Shown here: piece by piece, positions 35,293 through 46,883 of the stretch
Layout of the letters: each line of letters starts with the position of its first letter
Numbering within the stretch: position 1 is the stretch's first letter
Assembly: GCA_905221605.1 (NCBI GenBank)
Contig: CAJNDS010002435.1
Coordinates: forward strand, 1,114,341-1,178,340
Reading direction: 5' to 3'
From: Symbiodinium natans
Lineage: Eukaryota > Sar > Dinophyceae > Suessiales > Symbiodiniaceae
Length of the DNA: 64,000 nucleotides
Translations under genes and position numbers: made by a program
Notes under the pieces: generated by a model
The model's database searches: none
Told to the model about the DNA's origin: nothing
What the model saw: the letters and a program-made list of their open reading frames with translations, nothing else

Positions 35293-36479
35293 CTCCATAG
35301 CTGCAGATGGCCGTCCCAGCTGCTGAGCCCCGAAGTCTTTTGCAGACGCAGTCGAAGTGTTAAGCTGCGCCTCACTGCGCCAGGAGCTGTCGTAGACGCC
35401 GAGGTGCGAGCCTGAAAGTGGTGCCCAGCATGTGGCAACGAGCATGTGTTCGAATATGGCATTTTGATTTTGCTTTCGGCCATGCACACAGAACAGGTGC
35501 CTGAACGATCCTGAACGCATGTTGGGCCCATGACCCATCATGACCCTAATTCGAAGCCATGAACGCAGTGCGGTCTGGAGGCTCTTCGCTGTGCCGAGAG
35601 TGATGGAGGCCGAGCTCTGCTCCAGGCAAGGCGGAGGAATTCCATTAATTTCCAGATTCAAAGCCAGCTGCAACCAGCTCGTCGTATCGTCGTCATTTAG
35701 ATTTTGTGCACACCGTCTCTCACAGACCGCCGGAGTAAATTCAAACTCCAGAATCTCAAGGCAAGCAAGCCTGCACCACTGAAGAACCCACATGAGCGCT
35801 CACATCAGCAGCCGTCAAAACCATGAACATCCTTCAATTGCTTCTGCACGTGTATATGTCCCATCCGGAGGCCCTGTCGAAGTTGCCGCTGTGACGTGGT
35901 AGCACTGCATTGGTGCTGCGGCTTCAGACCACACAAAGCTTCGATTGGAAGGTTTGTGCTGGCACGCGCGCACGCGTCCAAAAAGGGCTGGGGCAATTGT
36001 CACATGATACTTGCGCGACGACAGGTGATGCGGGAATCAAGGTACTCCAAGGCAGACAGACATGTTTCAGTTGTTGACTCTGCCCTCCTTAAGTCTTCGC
36101 GGCTCAGACTCAGAGATGTAGAAGCAGATTCAATGTGAATGATGCTAGTGCTTGTTCTCGGTTCCAGAGATGAGATGGGATCAGAAGTCCCAACATCAAA
36201 AAGATGCAGTTAGCCCCGTTTGAATGTGCACTTGGGAGCCTTGTTCGCGATCTTCGGTCATGTTGCCGGCAGGACACAGGCTACACCCAGCAAGCCGGAG
36301 CGCATGCAATGGAGCTGCATCGTACAGACCCAGCCTCCAGAGTCTCCACCCGGTCTTCACCGCGCAGGTGACGTCGTCCCCTAGACATGGCAAAGCTCTG
36401 GAAGCTTCCTTTGCTTGGTCCATTGCTGGATCGTTGGGTGCCCTTGGATGCTCATCACGCATCTTTACACGAGCGCAGG
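35293..36479. other. No supported gene
   Basis: C-terminal exons of the phosphorylase or 5' exons of the rhomboid gene may be hidden here. ATG at 35824 opens a protein-like 23-codon segment (MNILQLLLHVYMSHPEALSK) followed by TGA. A long minus-strand frame (35083-35793) overlaps a clear + exon and is not supported. Confidence 0.35.
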
Positions 36480-37622
36480 GGTCTGGAGGCCATCGGAGGC
36501 GAAGTCTGGAGGGGATCCCACTCCTGAGCCAGCTTCGAGACCTTTGGCGTCGGAAGCTTTTCGTTTCCGCCGCACTGGCTCTGCTCATGGGCTTGCTGTG
36601 GGTCTGTCAGGGCGTCCAGGGGTGGCAGAATCTCGGGCTTCACATTTAGTCTCTTTCCTCCGCCCTTACTGCCCGAAACAAATCTAGCTCCTTCGTTGTT
36701 GCTCCTGCACATGCTGAGTGAAGCCTTACATGAGTGATAGAACATGGCTCCCTCTGCTTCTGGGAGGAACCTCAAGGCCTTCAATGCGACGTTGCCCTGG
36801 TACAAGAGGCTGCCCAGCTCTACAGCCTTGGAGAGTTGGATGCTGGGCACGCATGTGGCTGTGAGGGGCCAGAGGGCTCCCATCACTTGGAGCACCCTGC
36901 AAGGGGATTTCGGCATGGATGCCGCCTTGGTGGCCAGGGGACAGTTGCACCGGCTCCTCACTGCATGCTTCCTTCATCACAACGTCTTCCACATCTTGTT
37001 CAACCTGGGCTTTCTGCGGCTTGAATCAAACATGAGTACACATGTAATATTTAAAAACCCCGACAAGCCAGTATAAAGCACAAACCTCTGTATCAGCCGA
37101 GACAGCGGGAGCTTGTGATGTAGAAGCGAGAGGCTATCCAAGACAAGGTATACCCTGGCTCCTTTGGAGGTGGGCTGCCGCGGAGCCTTTTTGACCACCT
37201 TCTTGCTCGCGGGCATTGCGGGGAACTGGGCCTTCTTGCAATATGGCACGGCTCGCTATGCTGTTGGGGCCTCTGGTGGACTTTGTGGCCTCATGGGCTT
37301 CGAGCTGGTGTCCCTCCTCCGGAACCGAAGAGTGCGTGAGTTCAAGGCGCTGCTGCGGTCACTCTTTGGTATGCTTGTCATGGGCGCCATCCTCCCAGGT
37401 GTCGCCAATGAGGCACATCTTGGGGGTCTCCTTGCTGGAGTCCTCGTCTCCTTGGCCGTCTCCCGACGCAGCGGTTACCGCGGTGCCTTGCTGCCGTGGC
37501 CAGTGGTCGTAGGGCTCCTCCTTCTACCACCCTTTGGCCGCCGCTTCCTGTCCTCCCTTCTCCAAGGCCTCTGTGTTGGCATCCGGCGCCCAGGCGTTTT
37601 GTCAAGGGGTTTGGTCTCGTGA
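36480..37622 (+). CDS. Rhomboid-family intramembrane serine protease
   Basis: Three exons. About 36480-36611 ends with a basic flank and membrane segment 1 (RRKLFVSAALALLMGLLWV). 36904-37018 holds ARGQLHRLLTACFLHH followed by HNVFHILFN, the H-x3-H-x3-N pattern of rhomboid segment 2. 37148-37622 holds PLEVGCRGAFL, the catalytic serine in GASGGLCG (about 37267), the catalytic histidine in NEAHLGGLLAG (about 37408), a last hydrophobic segment, and TGA at 37620. Both introns (36612-36903, 37019-37147) are GC-AG and restore family spacing: 18 residues lie between the segment-2 Asn and AFL. Rhomboids cut membrane proteins within the bilayer; substrate and compartment cannot be told. The 5' end is uncertain: the first-exon frame is open back to 36224, and 36480 is chosen because GCGCAG precedes it. 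Confidence 0.85.
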
Positions 37623-38475
37623 GTCTCGTAGCTTCTTGCCATGAACACATGCTTGCCTACTGTACCAAAGTGTACAACATTCCGTTGTGGAGCAAAGAAG
37701 TCCGCAGTTCCACTGGCAAGCTTCGAACTATGATGCAGACGCGAAAGGACCGGAACGGAGATGCGAAATGCTGCTGCTTGATCCAATCCCGCAGAGTATC
37801 CCCGGAGGGGATTTTTGAAGTTACACAATTCGTTTTGTTTGTTTTGTTTGGGCTTGGTGTGGTTTGCTTGTTTTGTTTGTATCGTGCCGTGGGCTTTGCT
37901 TTTTGGCTTATGGTTTGTTACTTGTTGTCGGCTTTGCTCGCTGTGGCTGTGCCTATGCTGCGTGCTGGCTGGTACGCCTTAGACGCCTAAGAGCCTCATC
38001 ATACCTCACTGCCACCTTTTCTTTCGTGCCAGGTACGCTGCTGCTGAGAGGCCAATTTCCACCTTGCTAGAAAGCATGAGATGCCCCGATCGTCCGTAGC
38101 TTCGGATTTACATTTGTTTGCCAGCGCGCCGTGTCCAAAGTTGACACTGATAGAATGGGCCAGAAGAACGAAAAGGTGGCTGTGCGATGCTGTGCGCTTG
38201 GTGGTTCTCTGCACGCCAAGAGTGTGGGATGTGCAGGCCGGCCTAAGTAGGCGCAAGAGCCACTGGGCTGCATCGTAGCATCCTTACGATGTTCACACCA
38301 TGGAGGCACCCCGATCGTGGCTCAGCAGGTTCGAGAGTGATCGCTGCTGCACAATGCAATTCTTGTTGATGGAGAGCTGTTGGTGCCCTCATAGCCTTAT
38401 AGCGTCTCTCGTTACGAATCTTTCTGTGTCGGGCGAGCGAAGTCAGAGCTTTGAGTTTCACGGGCGGCATCAGCA
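37623..38475. other. No supported gene
   Basis: 37825-37985 is rich in TTTTGTTTG words, like 8200-8410. The rest shows nothing recognised. Confidence 0.45.
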
Positions 38476-40053
38476 ATGAAAAGAAGGAGAGGAGATTTCG
38501 TCCCACCACGTCAGCAAGTGCAAGATGTGCCAGTGTGGGGGGATTTTGAGGACTTGGCATCAGATTTGCACAACTCTGTGCTCGACCTATCCTATCCGAT
38601 GGCTGATCTCATCAATGTTTGGTCGCGCATTTTGGCCTTGAGGAGCCATTGGATTCAGCTGGATGCTGAGGGCCGTGTTGAATGGCCGAGCATTAGCCCT
38701 CCGACAAAGGGGGGAAAAGGTGTCAATGGTGGACGAGCATGGACGCAACAAAGCGGCTTGCGCCGGGATGCATGGTCACAGCCGGCACAGCCGGCAGGGG
38801 CCGGACCTGCATGGTCAGAACACGGCGCGACAGATCAATTCGGCGGCCCACAGCGTGGTGCAGAGGTCCAGGCCAATCCAATAGACAACTGGAAGGGTAA
38901 GCTACAGCAGGCTTACAGCAAGCAGCTTGGTGCCAAAGCTATACAGAAGGATGAAATTTCTTACACTATCGAGCGTGTGGGAACACGATTCCAAGCTACC
39001 GTGCAAGCACCAGGTCTGAGCGAGCCATTCACAGGAGACGTCTGCAGCAGCAAGAAGTTAGCCGAGCATGCGGCTGCCAGGGCCGCCATTTGTTCGGACT
39101 TCCCCCAGTTTGCCGATGCCGGCGTGTCTGCCAAGCCCGCGGAGCCACAACAGAACGCCAGAATGAAGTTGAACGAGATGCTCTCCCTGCTTCTGGGCCG
39201 GCAAAGCACCAAGGAGGACACGCACTACGAGATCGTGCCCGAACGAACGGGCAAGGGCCAAACGTTTGTTTGCAACCTCCGCTTGGTGCCTTGCACGCTG
39301 CTCTAGCAAGTTTTGTTCATAACTACCAGTTAACTACCACAGGTGCCAGAGAACTTAAACTTCATTGCATCTACTTAGTAGTTACAGCAGCTGGCGGAGT
39401 TGGAGTTCCGCTAGCTGTGAAAAGCTGTCTTCTGAATCCTCATCGTGCACAATTCTGCAGGCACGAGGAAGATGCTTAAGCGGCATGCGCCCATCCCGAG
39501 CGACTCCAACAGTCAAAGCCTGAGCATAAAAGTCCTTGCTAGAGCTCCCAGGTGTGCTACGAGGAGCCCATGCTGTTCCAGGCCGTGGGGGCACCAACCA
39601 AGAAGCTCGCGGAGCAGGAAGCCGCGGAGGCAAATAGTGTGAGACTTGTGACATTCACTGGGGCATTTGGAGAGGTGTTTGTTTTGGTGCATGTCATGGT
39701 CTCGTGTCTGGGACGACCCCGCAAAGCTTTGATGCTGAAAGAGCCTGCGACATAAGTCCAACAATCTTGCAATGTTGAACTAGATCAGATCTGTGCACGT
39801 CCACCATGCGACTGCTACGTAGACTTTTCACTTAGCTTGCAATTTTGGAACGGTCACGATGGTGCAGGGAAGCAAGCGTGAGTTTGGGCTTTGTTGAGCA
39901 CCCCGCAGCGCCTGACCCAACCATGGAGTATGCAATCTGATCATCAACCACCTCAGCTGCTTCAACTATTCGACTCACAAGGCAGCGGTTGCTGCTCTAC
40001 AAGATCAAGTCCAGCCTTTGGAGGAGGAACGCCAAGCCAAGAATTTTGGCTGA
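38476..40053 (+). CDS. Protein with two double-stranded-RNA-binding motifs
   Basis: Three exons: 38476-39285, 39552-39629 and 39982-40053 (TGA at 40051), 319 residues. The start ATG opens a basic MKRRR sequence; upstream 5' exons are not excluded. Residues about 1-75 are helical, 75-135 are Gly/Ala/Gln-rich linker. dsRBM1 (about 137-205) has NWKGKLQQAYSKQL, FQATV, and SSKKLAEHAAARAAI, the Lys pair and Ala-rich helix that contact dsRNA. dsRBM2 begins at ARMKLNEMLSLLL, crosses intron 1 after NLRL, and has GAPTKKLAEQEAA, completed across intron 2 by AAVAALQDQ. Intron 1 is GT-AG (39286-39551), intron 2 GC-AG (39630-39981). The family covers RNA-processing, editing and translation-control factors; no catalytic domain is present here. 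Confidence 0.85.
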
Positions 40054-41143
40054 AAAGGAATGGAAGGAGCGAGGGAGCATTCACAGCATTCACACCGCAC
40101 GTGTGGCGGGGAGTGGCGGACCTTTGGGTGGGCGAGGTGCGTCTCACAAAGGCATGATGACAATAGAGACATGCACTGCCAACCTATACCCGTAGCACCC
40201 TCTGCTGTTAATGGTGTGACGATGACACATGCAACATGCAAGGGTTAGGCCTGGTGATCCTATCTTGAACAACCCACTTAGCATCGCTACGCAAGCTTTT
40301 TATGTGCAATCATGCGCCATGGGTGCTGGGATATTTGGCAATGGCATGTTCTAAACCCCCGCCTCTGAACAGTAGACCCGGAGGGTTCTTTCATATTGTT
40401 GGATGTAGATTCGGGCAGGACTCCCCCTAAACCCCTCAACCCTCCTAAGCTGCATGCTTACAGGGATGGGCTATTGGGCAATATTGGGCTGTTCCAAGCG
40501 CATTCTGAAAAAGGCCGGAGTGTGTTGAGCTCAGCACGCGTTCAAGAATCAGCCGTTCACGCATCATCGCATATGAATACGACAACTGCTTTGTGGTTTA
40601 TCCGAGTTGCGCTGCCTGTCCCGAAACCCGCATCCTATCCTCGGCACAGACGGGAGCTGTGGAGCTCTGGTGAGGCCACCCTGTGAGTTGAACCCTGTAT
40701 ACGGGCACAGATCGCTTAAACTGTAAACTTTGCGAGCGATGACCTTTCGCTTCCACTTGCCGTCTGCTACAAGTACGATTCAAACATGTCGCACGGGCGC
40801 GTGGAGCTTTTGCAAATGCCCAGCTGTGACGTCCAGTCCCGCGAAGTCGTGTCGCAGAGGGGCTGTTGTCAAGCATTGTCACAAGCTGTCAACAGCTTGC
40901 AACGCGCGCTCCAGTATCCCGCCCTGCCGAACTGTCAGGGCACGACAAGCCAGTATCGAGCCGACGCAAGTCCACTTTCGTGCATTTTGCTGTGCCCTTT
41001 CGACCCAACTGACCCGAATCCTGCAATCGGAGGCGCAGCAGGCAGAGACCGACAGACGGATAGACATTGAGGGACAGACGGACATATACCCTAAAAGCCC
41101 ACACCTGAAGTGGTGTTTGTGATTCTGCGTAGTGAATCCAACT

Positions 41144-41196
41144 GCCGCCCTTGCAGCCCTTGCAGCCCTTGCGGCCCTTGCAGCCCTTGCAGCGCT
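41144..41196 (+). repeat. Nonamer repeat (GCAGCCCTT)
   Basis: About five to six copies with one GCGGCCCTT variant. Confidence 0.9.
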
Positions 41197-42880
41197 GAGG
41201 AAAAGACAGGTCCTCCAGGAGAGGCGGGCGGCCCACAAAAGAACGGCCTCCTCGCAACTGGGCTTGCAAAAGGCTGCACATTATTCAGAGAGTGTTGAAC
41301 TGTTGGTCAGGACTCCAGAAGTTTCTTGTTGTCCGTATGAGCTTCGGCCTTCTGGAACCTGAGATCGCCACCTCAGATTGCACAGCATTGGGGGGTCTGT
41401 AGAGCCTTCAAATGAGCCTTCTGGGATGCTTAGGGTGGCTTGAAACCAAGGTAGCAATCGTCGAGCGGCTGAGCTTTGCGTCTCACGAGCCACAACTCTG
41501 GCCTCTGGCCCTTATAAACTCTTGTTGATGTTGTGAGCACAAGTGTTGCAAATCCAGCGGTCAAAGCCATCGCCCGAAAAATGTTGTTGAAGAGTGTGAA
41601 CCAACACCCCAACGTGTCGTAGCAGCCAAGAGGCCTGCGACAAAGCGCGCTTCTGACAAGGCTGTCGGAAGTACAGGTATAAGGCAACGAGGCCGAGACG
41701 GGCGGTCAGAAAGACAGTGCCTTTTCACGTAGCTTTGTGTTAGCTTCTTGCCACAGGTGAATCTCGGATGCACCACCTTAGCACATGAGAGGAGCCCACT
41801 CACTGGCATGCGTGAAGCAGTACAACGGCGTCGATGCTCTGGGCCGCAAAGTGCTGAACACAGGCTTCTTTTCTGTGATTTGCGTTTAGTATTGTGGTTT
41901 CTGGAACATGTTATTGCTTGCCGCTGTGTGCCGTATACAATAGCAGGCAGCCAAACACAAGAAAAGGAGAAGATGCAAGCAAACGAACCTGAAAAACAAG
42001 ACCGGCAGCCTTGAGATGTATCTTCTGATGCTACCCGTTTGGAGCCAGCTTCCAAGATGTACTAGATGAACGGGACAATACCCTCATTAACTTATTGCCC
42101 ATAGCCTTACGTGCCATGGGCAAACCCTCTTTCACCTACAGCTCCGAGGCCGCCCCAGCCTCAGAGGGCATGAATTGACGTGTCATGTCGTATGTTGCGA
42201 TGGGCAGCTCGTTGCAATGTCTGTTTGGAGTTTGTAAGGTGCAGCGCTATGGCTACCGCGAAGTCAATGACCAGGAATCGCGGTGCACCCGCTGCAAGTT
42301 AGATCTGAAGACCTTGCTTACAACTCACGAGACTTCTTCACCACATCTGCCATGACCCCGACCCAAGTATGTTGCACATTAGCGGCCATCTACCAACTTC
42401 TCAAGGTCCGATGCCTTAGAGGAACTCATTGAGCAGGCGATTGCCGAGAAGGCGCGTGCTGGAGCCCTGCCATTTTCTAGCAGCTTGTTGTTCAACAGCA
42501 GGCCCTCGCACTGGGCCTTCAGGTGATTCCTCATTCGTGTTTTTTCTGCTCAGTATCGAGAGACCCGACCTGCGCTTCAACAAAACGAGGAAAGCTCTGA
42601 CCACCCCACGATAACAGCAGAGCCCCTCCCTTAACATTGTGGGAATGGGGCGGGTTCTCCCGCTTATTTTGCTAGGGTGATGCAACGTTCGTACACGCGC
42701 TACGCGGTTCGACCCGTCTTTAGAAATTAGTGCCCCACCTATTTCCGAACCCCACCCCCCAACCCTCCTTAAGGGGGGAGCTCTATGACAAGAGAACGGA
42801 AGATTTTCTTGGATCTTCGAACATAATCCCTGCAGCCAACCCCACTGCTCCATAACCTCGACAACCTGATCCGACCTTCC

Positions 42881-42928
42881 CATGGCAACCCGGGTACAGA
42901 CATCCATGGAAACCCGGGTACAGACATC
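42881..42928 (+). repeat. 24-base tandem duplication
   Basis: CATGGCAACCCGGGTACAGA followed by CATC, then the same 24 bases with one change (GGAAAC). Confidence 0.9.
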
Positions 42929-45900
42929 CTTTCCAGGACAGCCTGGACAGGCCCGCGTGCCTCCTGCAGTGCTTCGTGTGAACAGTTCATATGACTTCGG
43001 TGGCGGAAGCAAGACTGTGCACAGAAGAAGTAATTTCCCTTGGCCGCAGGATCTTACAGCTGTGCACTGATGCGTGCCTGGCCTTCCGGGAACCGAGCGG
43101 GGATGAAACTCGAAGTCGCTGTTTCGTATGCGTTGGCTCTTGAACGGGCGAGGGCTGCAGAGCCAATCGCCCTTGCATTGATGATACATTGCATCTTCCG
43201 CAATCCGCAGCAGCACAATGAAGGGCCTCGCAGAAGCTTCAGAGTTGAGTCAAGGCTGCTGGTTTGAGACTTTCGGAAATGCACATAGCCCGCGAACTTG
43301 CAAAGGAGCAAGGCGAGCGATGGAAAGAACCTCACATGCCGGGAGCTTTTCTTTTCCACATTTGCCGCCATGCTCGCATAGCCGGCATGGCCTAGGTGGC
43401 ACACTGATGGCTGATCATTGGTCCTTTCTGAGCTTGTCAAGAACATGTTACTAGGGTGGGCACTAGGCCCCTATAGGCCCCTATAGGCCTAGGCAGGAGG
43501 CCTATGGCCCCCCGGAAACTCAAGTCGCCACCCCCCAGGCTTTGCACCATGGCTGGGGTGTGCTTGAACTGTCAGCAGGTGGAGCAGGCACGGATTTTGC
43601 TTGAAAGGGTTGAAAGAAGTCTGTCTTCGTTCTCCGAAGCACAAGGCGCAGGGATAAGCTTCAGATAGTTGCAACAGCCCAAATTTTCTGAGTCTGGGTA
43701 CTGTATTTGCATGAATTCGGGCCACATGATTTTCGGGCAAATCGAGCGAAAGGAGAACTTCATTCGTGGCAGGCGAAGATCTTAGGGTAGTTTCGCGGTC
43801 CCTTAATATGGGCCCTTAAATGGGGACCGCGTATGCAACCCTTATATACCCTGCGAAACCCAAGCGCCCATACAGTACTAAGGGACCATACTCCTAGAGA
43901 AGGACGGCAAAGATTCCACAGGGTGCAATTTTCAAAGTTATAATGGGCCAAAGGCCTTAGCAAGCCGCTGCAGTGGAAGCGCAGGCAAGGTAGACATGTT
44001 CGAAGGGTCGCTGAGATCGGGGCACGTGCAAGCGGGACAGATTGAAGACCTAAACGTTACATGCGCTTATTGCGCTTGAAGGCCGCAAATAATACACTGT
44101 GCTGCACTGCTAACGTGGCCAGGGGCACTTGCAGCATTAGCCCTCGTCGGCTGTTCGAGCGAACGAGTCGAGTCTTCGGGGCATGCATACATGCAAGTGG
44201 AACGCACCAAACACCAAGATCATATCGATATTCTATAAATTGGATATATGCAATGGCATCGCACCTTGAAACATCTGAATCGGAAGCACAACTGTAGTCC
44301 AAGTAGTGGAGCTTTGTGGCTTCACCTCCGTTTTTGGGGGGTGGCACTCCATGGCTTGGAGTGTTGGGTTTAGGAGTTTAGGGTTTCGGGTGGAGCGCTT
44401 CGAGGTTTCTGAGTCTCAGCATCAGCTGTCACAGTCAGGCGGCATTGCCTGGAGTCTTAGGCTTGGAGATCCGAGACGCACACGGCTCCGGGGTTTGATC
44501 AAGTGTGGCCCAAGGAACTATCTGTCATTTGGGTAGATCAGGTAAATGGTATGGCGTCTAGGCAGAAGGAAGACCCCACTCCGCTGCATCATAGGCAGAG
44601 CACCATGCGCGCAACGCGCTCCGCCTTGCGAACGGCCTTGGCGACAGGACTCTGATGAGTAGGGTGACATTGCAAGTTGCACAGGCAAGTCGAAGATTGA
44701 CGGGTTTGGGCAGCTGCAGACGTTAGTCAAGAGATGACAACAGTCGCCGGTTGCTTCTGACGAAAGATTGGCAGTTCCCTCAAAAGGAATCCATTGCTCA
44801 CATGTTCAGGGCCGCCCGCAGTGAAGCTCTGAATATTCTCGCCTCTGCCGAGGGCCTCAGATTGCAGCGATGAAGGAGTTTGGGCAGTTTGGCGGTCGAG
44901 GATGAAGAATCCGACCTGTCCATCTTTGACAATCCTGCACGAAGTATAGTGGCTCCTCCTTGGCATGTTGCCTCTGTATCAGGTTCGCAACGGGTGGCGA
45001 GCATGTACGCACAGTGCACCAGGTAACAAGCATTGCGATTCGGCGGCCAGAACATTGAGAGTTACTACTTTACTTCAGCACAGCCACATCAGTGCAAGCC
45101 TTCTGCTTCAGATACTATGGGGGCAGTTCAATAGCCCAGGTCTTCCTCGCGCAGCAGGACAAGTCAGAAAAGGCAGTTGCTCGCTGGCGTGGGTGCAAAG
45201 GGGCTTGCACCTGAAAAGGGCTAATCAGCACCCAGAATGAAAGCATATTCAGTGTCACAGATGCATGCCCCTGAGTTTGAACCTTAAAGAAGCTGTCTAA
45301 GTGAGACTACGTGTTGGGTTACCACTCTGATTGGTTTGGGGGCACCGCACCGTAAATACCCTGAACCTGGCATAAGAAAGACTTTGGATGAGCGATGCTT
45401 GCCCTACTCTCATAGAAGCCCCTCAAGAGTTCGCCCAATCGATGACTTGCCGAATATCTCTGAAGCTAGGTCAATGCAAGAACGCCTGAAGTTGTAGGAT
45501 TGCAGGAACTGCGATTGGAGCGGCTGACAATCCCCAACCTTGAGACGCGGGGGGGGAGGGGGGGGGGGCGGGGCGCCAATCAGGCCATCATGATTCTGCA
45601 GCAGGACCTGAGTTTCCAGCGTGATGGTTGTATCAAGGCATGACAACCCATCATAAATTGTTGGTCAATGCAGCCGGCAATCTTGGTAATCGAGCAAAGG
45701 AGACCGTAAGCCACCTGTTGCATGAGTGGCGCATAGCGATCACCAGGAGCAGGCGGCCTGCATAGACGAGCGCGACGAGCTGGGAGAGGCCATATCCTCT
45801 GCCTCTCGGGAAAGCCGCATGCACGTGCACAGTATAGGTATAAAACTATAAACTCCATCGACAGCTGGCACTTGGAATCGACCGCGAATGCTCAACCTTT

Positions 45901-46573
45901 CGCCACAAACTGGACAACTTCCTCGCACGCGGCTTTAGAAGACCTGTTCTACGGTGCCTCCATATACAAAGGCCGAAAAAATGCAATGTCGGCAGCCATA
46001 GCATCGCTCACGTTTGATGCGAGCATGGTTTAACAGCAGACATTGATGTCATCAGATGATTACAGTCGCAGGGCTCGATCCGAGGCCATGTGCATGCTTT
46101 CCCTGGCCAATGTCTACATGGAGCAGCGATCTGAGAACTGGTATTGTGCCAGAACAGGGTCACGACATGTCACGACAAATGCCTAGGTGATTCATGATTC
46201 GCGCTTAAATCCCTTTGCCTTCTTAAGGCTGGGACGACCGAAGTTGGCTGCCATCCAAGCTGATGGAGGGGTCAGGTTTGCAAGGACTGCGCATTTTCGG
46301 ATTTCCAGCCTCTCTTCAGGTCATCTCTGCAGCAGAGGATGCCAGAAAGATTTTCAAGTCCTCGAAAGATCTGTGTGGGCGCCAAGTTGTTGATGGCCAG
46401 GGGTGCGTTGATGCAGCGGAGGCAATCAAAACCTTCGTGCCAGTGATGCAAGCTGCAAGCATGTGCCTGAGCTGCTGGAAACGAAGGCATGCAACAGTCA
46501 ACCTCTGCAGCGTTGGGGCTCACATCCCCTGCAACAGCAAATCGGATTTGCTGGGCCAATTTTGTTCTTGTAG

Positions 46574-46674
46574 CACCTGCCATGGAACTGTCCACCGCGC
46601 TAGGGCTGGGGTTCGTGGCCCCTGGAAGCCTACCAGCGCAACCCCGCGTGCCTGTGGCATTTCACCGGCAAGAA
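46574..46674 (+). CDS. Candidate 5' exon near the helicase gene
   Basis: After TTCTTGTAG, an exon-like stretch contains ATG at 46582 and a coding-looking sequence (MELSTALGLGFVAPGSLPAQ onward), ending before a possible GC donor at 46675. It does not join in frame directly to the first recognised helicase exon, so an exon would be missing, or it belongs to another gene. Confidence 0.3.
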
Positions 46675-46883
46675 GCCGCGCGGAAAAGTTGCTTGTTCAG
46701 GAACATCTACGAAAGTTTAAGAGGTTCGGAGTTCTGAAGTCTATGAAGTGTATAATAATAATCATAATGGGCAAGCAGATTTCATATTGTTACTATTTCC
46801 AACTGAACTCCATGAGGTTCCAATGCACCCTCTCTTTGCTTAGCTTCATTGGCTGTGGCATCCTGCGTGCGCTCTGCGGTGAG

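Larger units (their letters stand above)
40054..46573. other. Long stretch without a supported gene
   Basis: Frames on both strands lack motifs. The longest, minus 42416-43216 (266 codons), contains the 24-base tandem repeat and no domain. Protein-like fragments: minus 41430-41640 (TLFNNIFRAMALTAGFATL) and + 40786-40920, neither with splice support. A G-run lies at about 45549-45573. A CTATAGGCCC duplication lies at 43471-43490. A TTTAGGG-like stretch lies at 44365-44390. Confidence 0.45.

Noticed and set aside
35083-35793. 236-codon minus-strand frame
   Set aside because: It overlaps the antisense of a clear + strand phosphorylase exon at 35239 and shows no domain.
37127-37147. 21-base microexon in the rhomboid gene
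   Set aside because: It would leave a 22-base intron after it; a single GC-AG intron 37019-37147 gives better motif spacing.
42416-43216. 266-codon minus-strand frame
   Set aside because: Long, but composition is unremarkable, it contains a tandem repeat, and no motif or splice context supports it.
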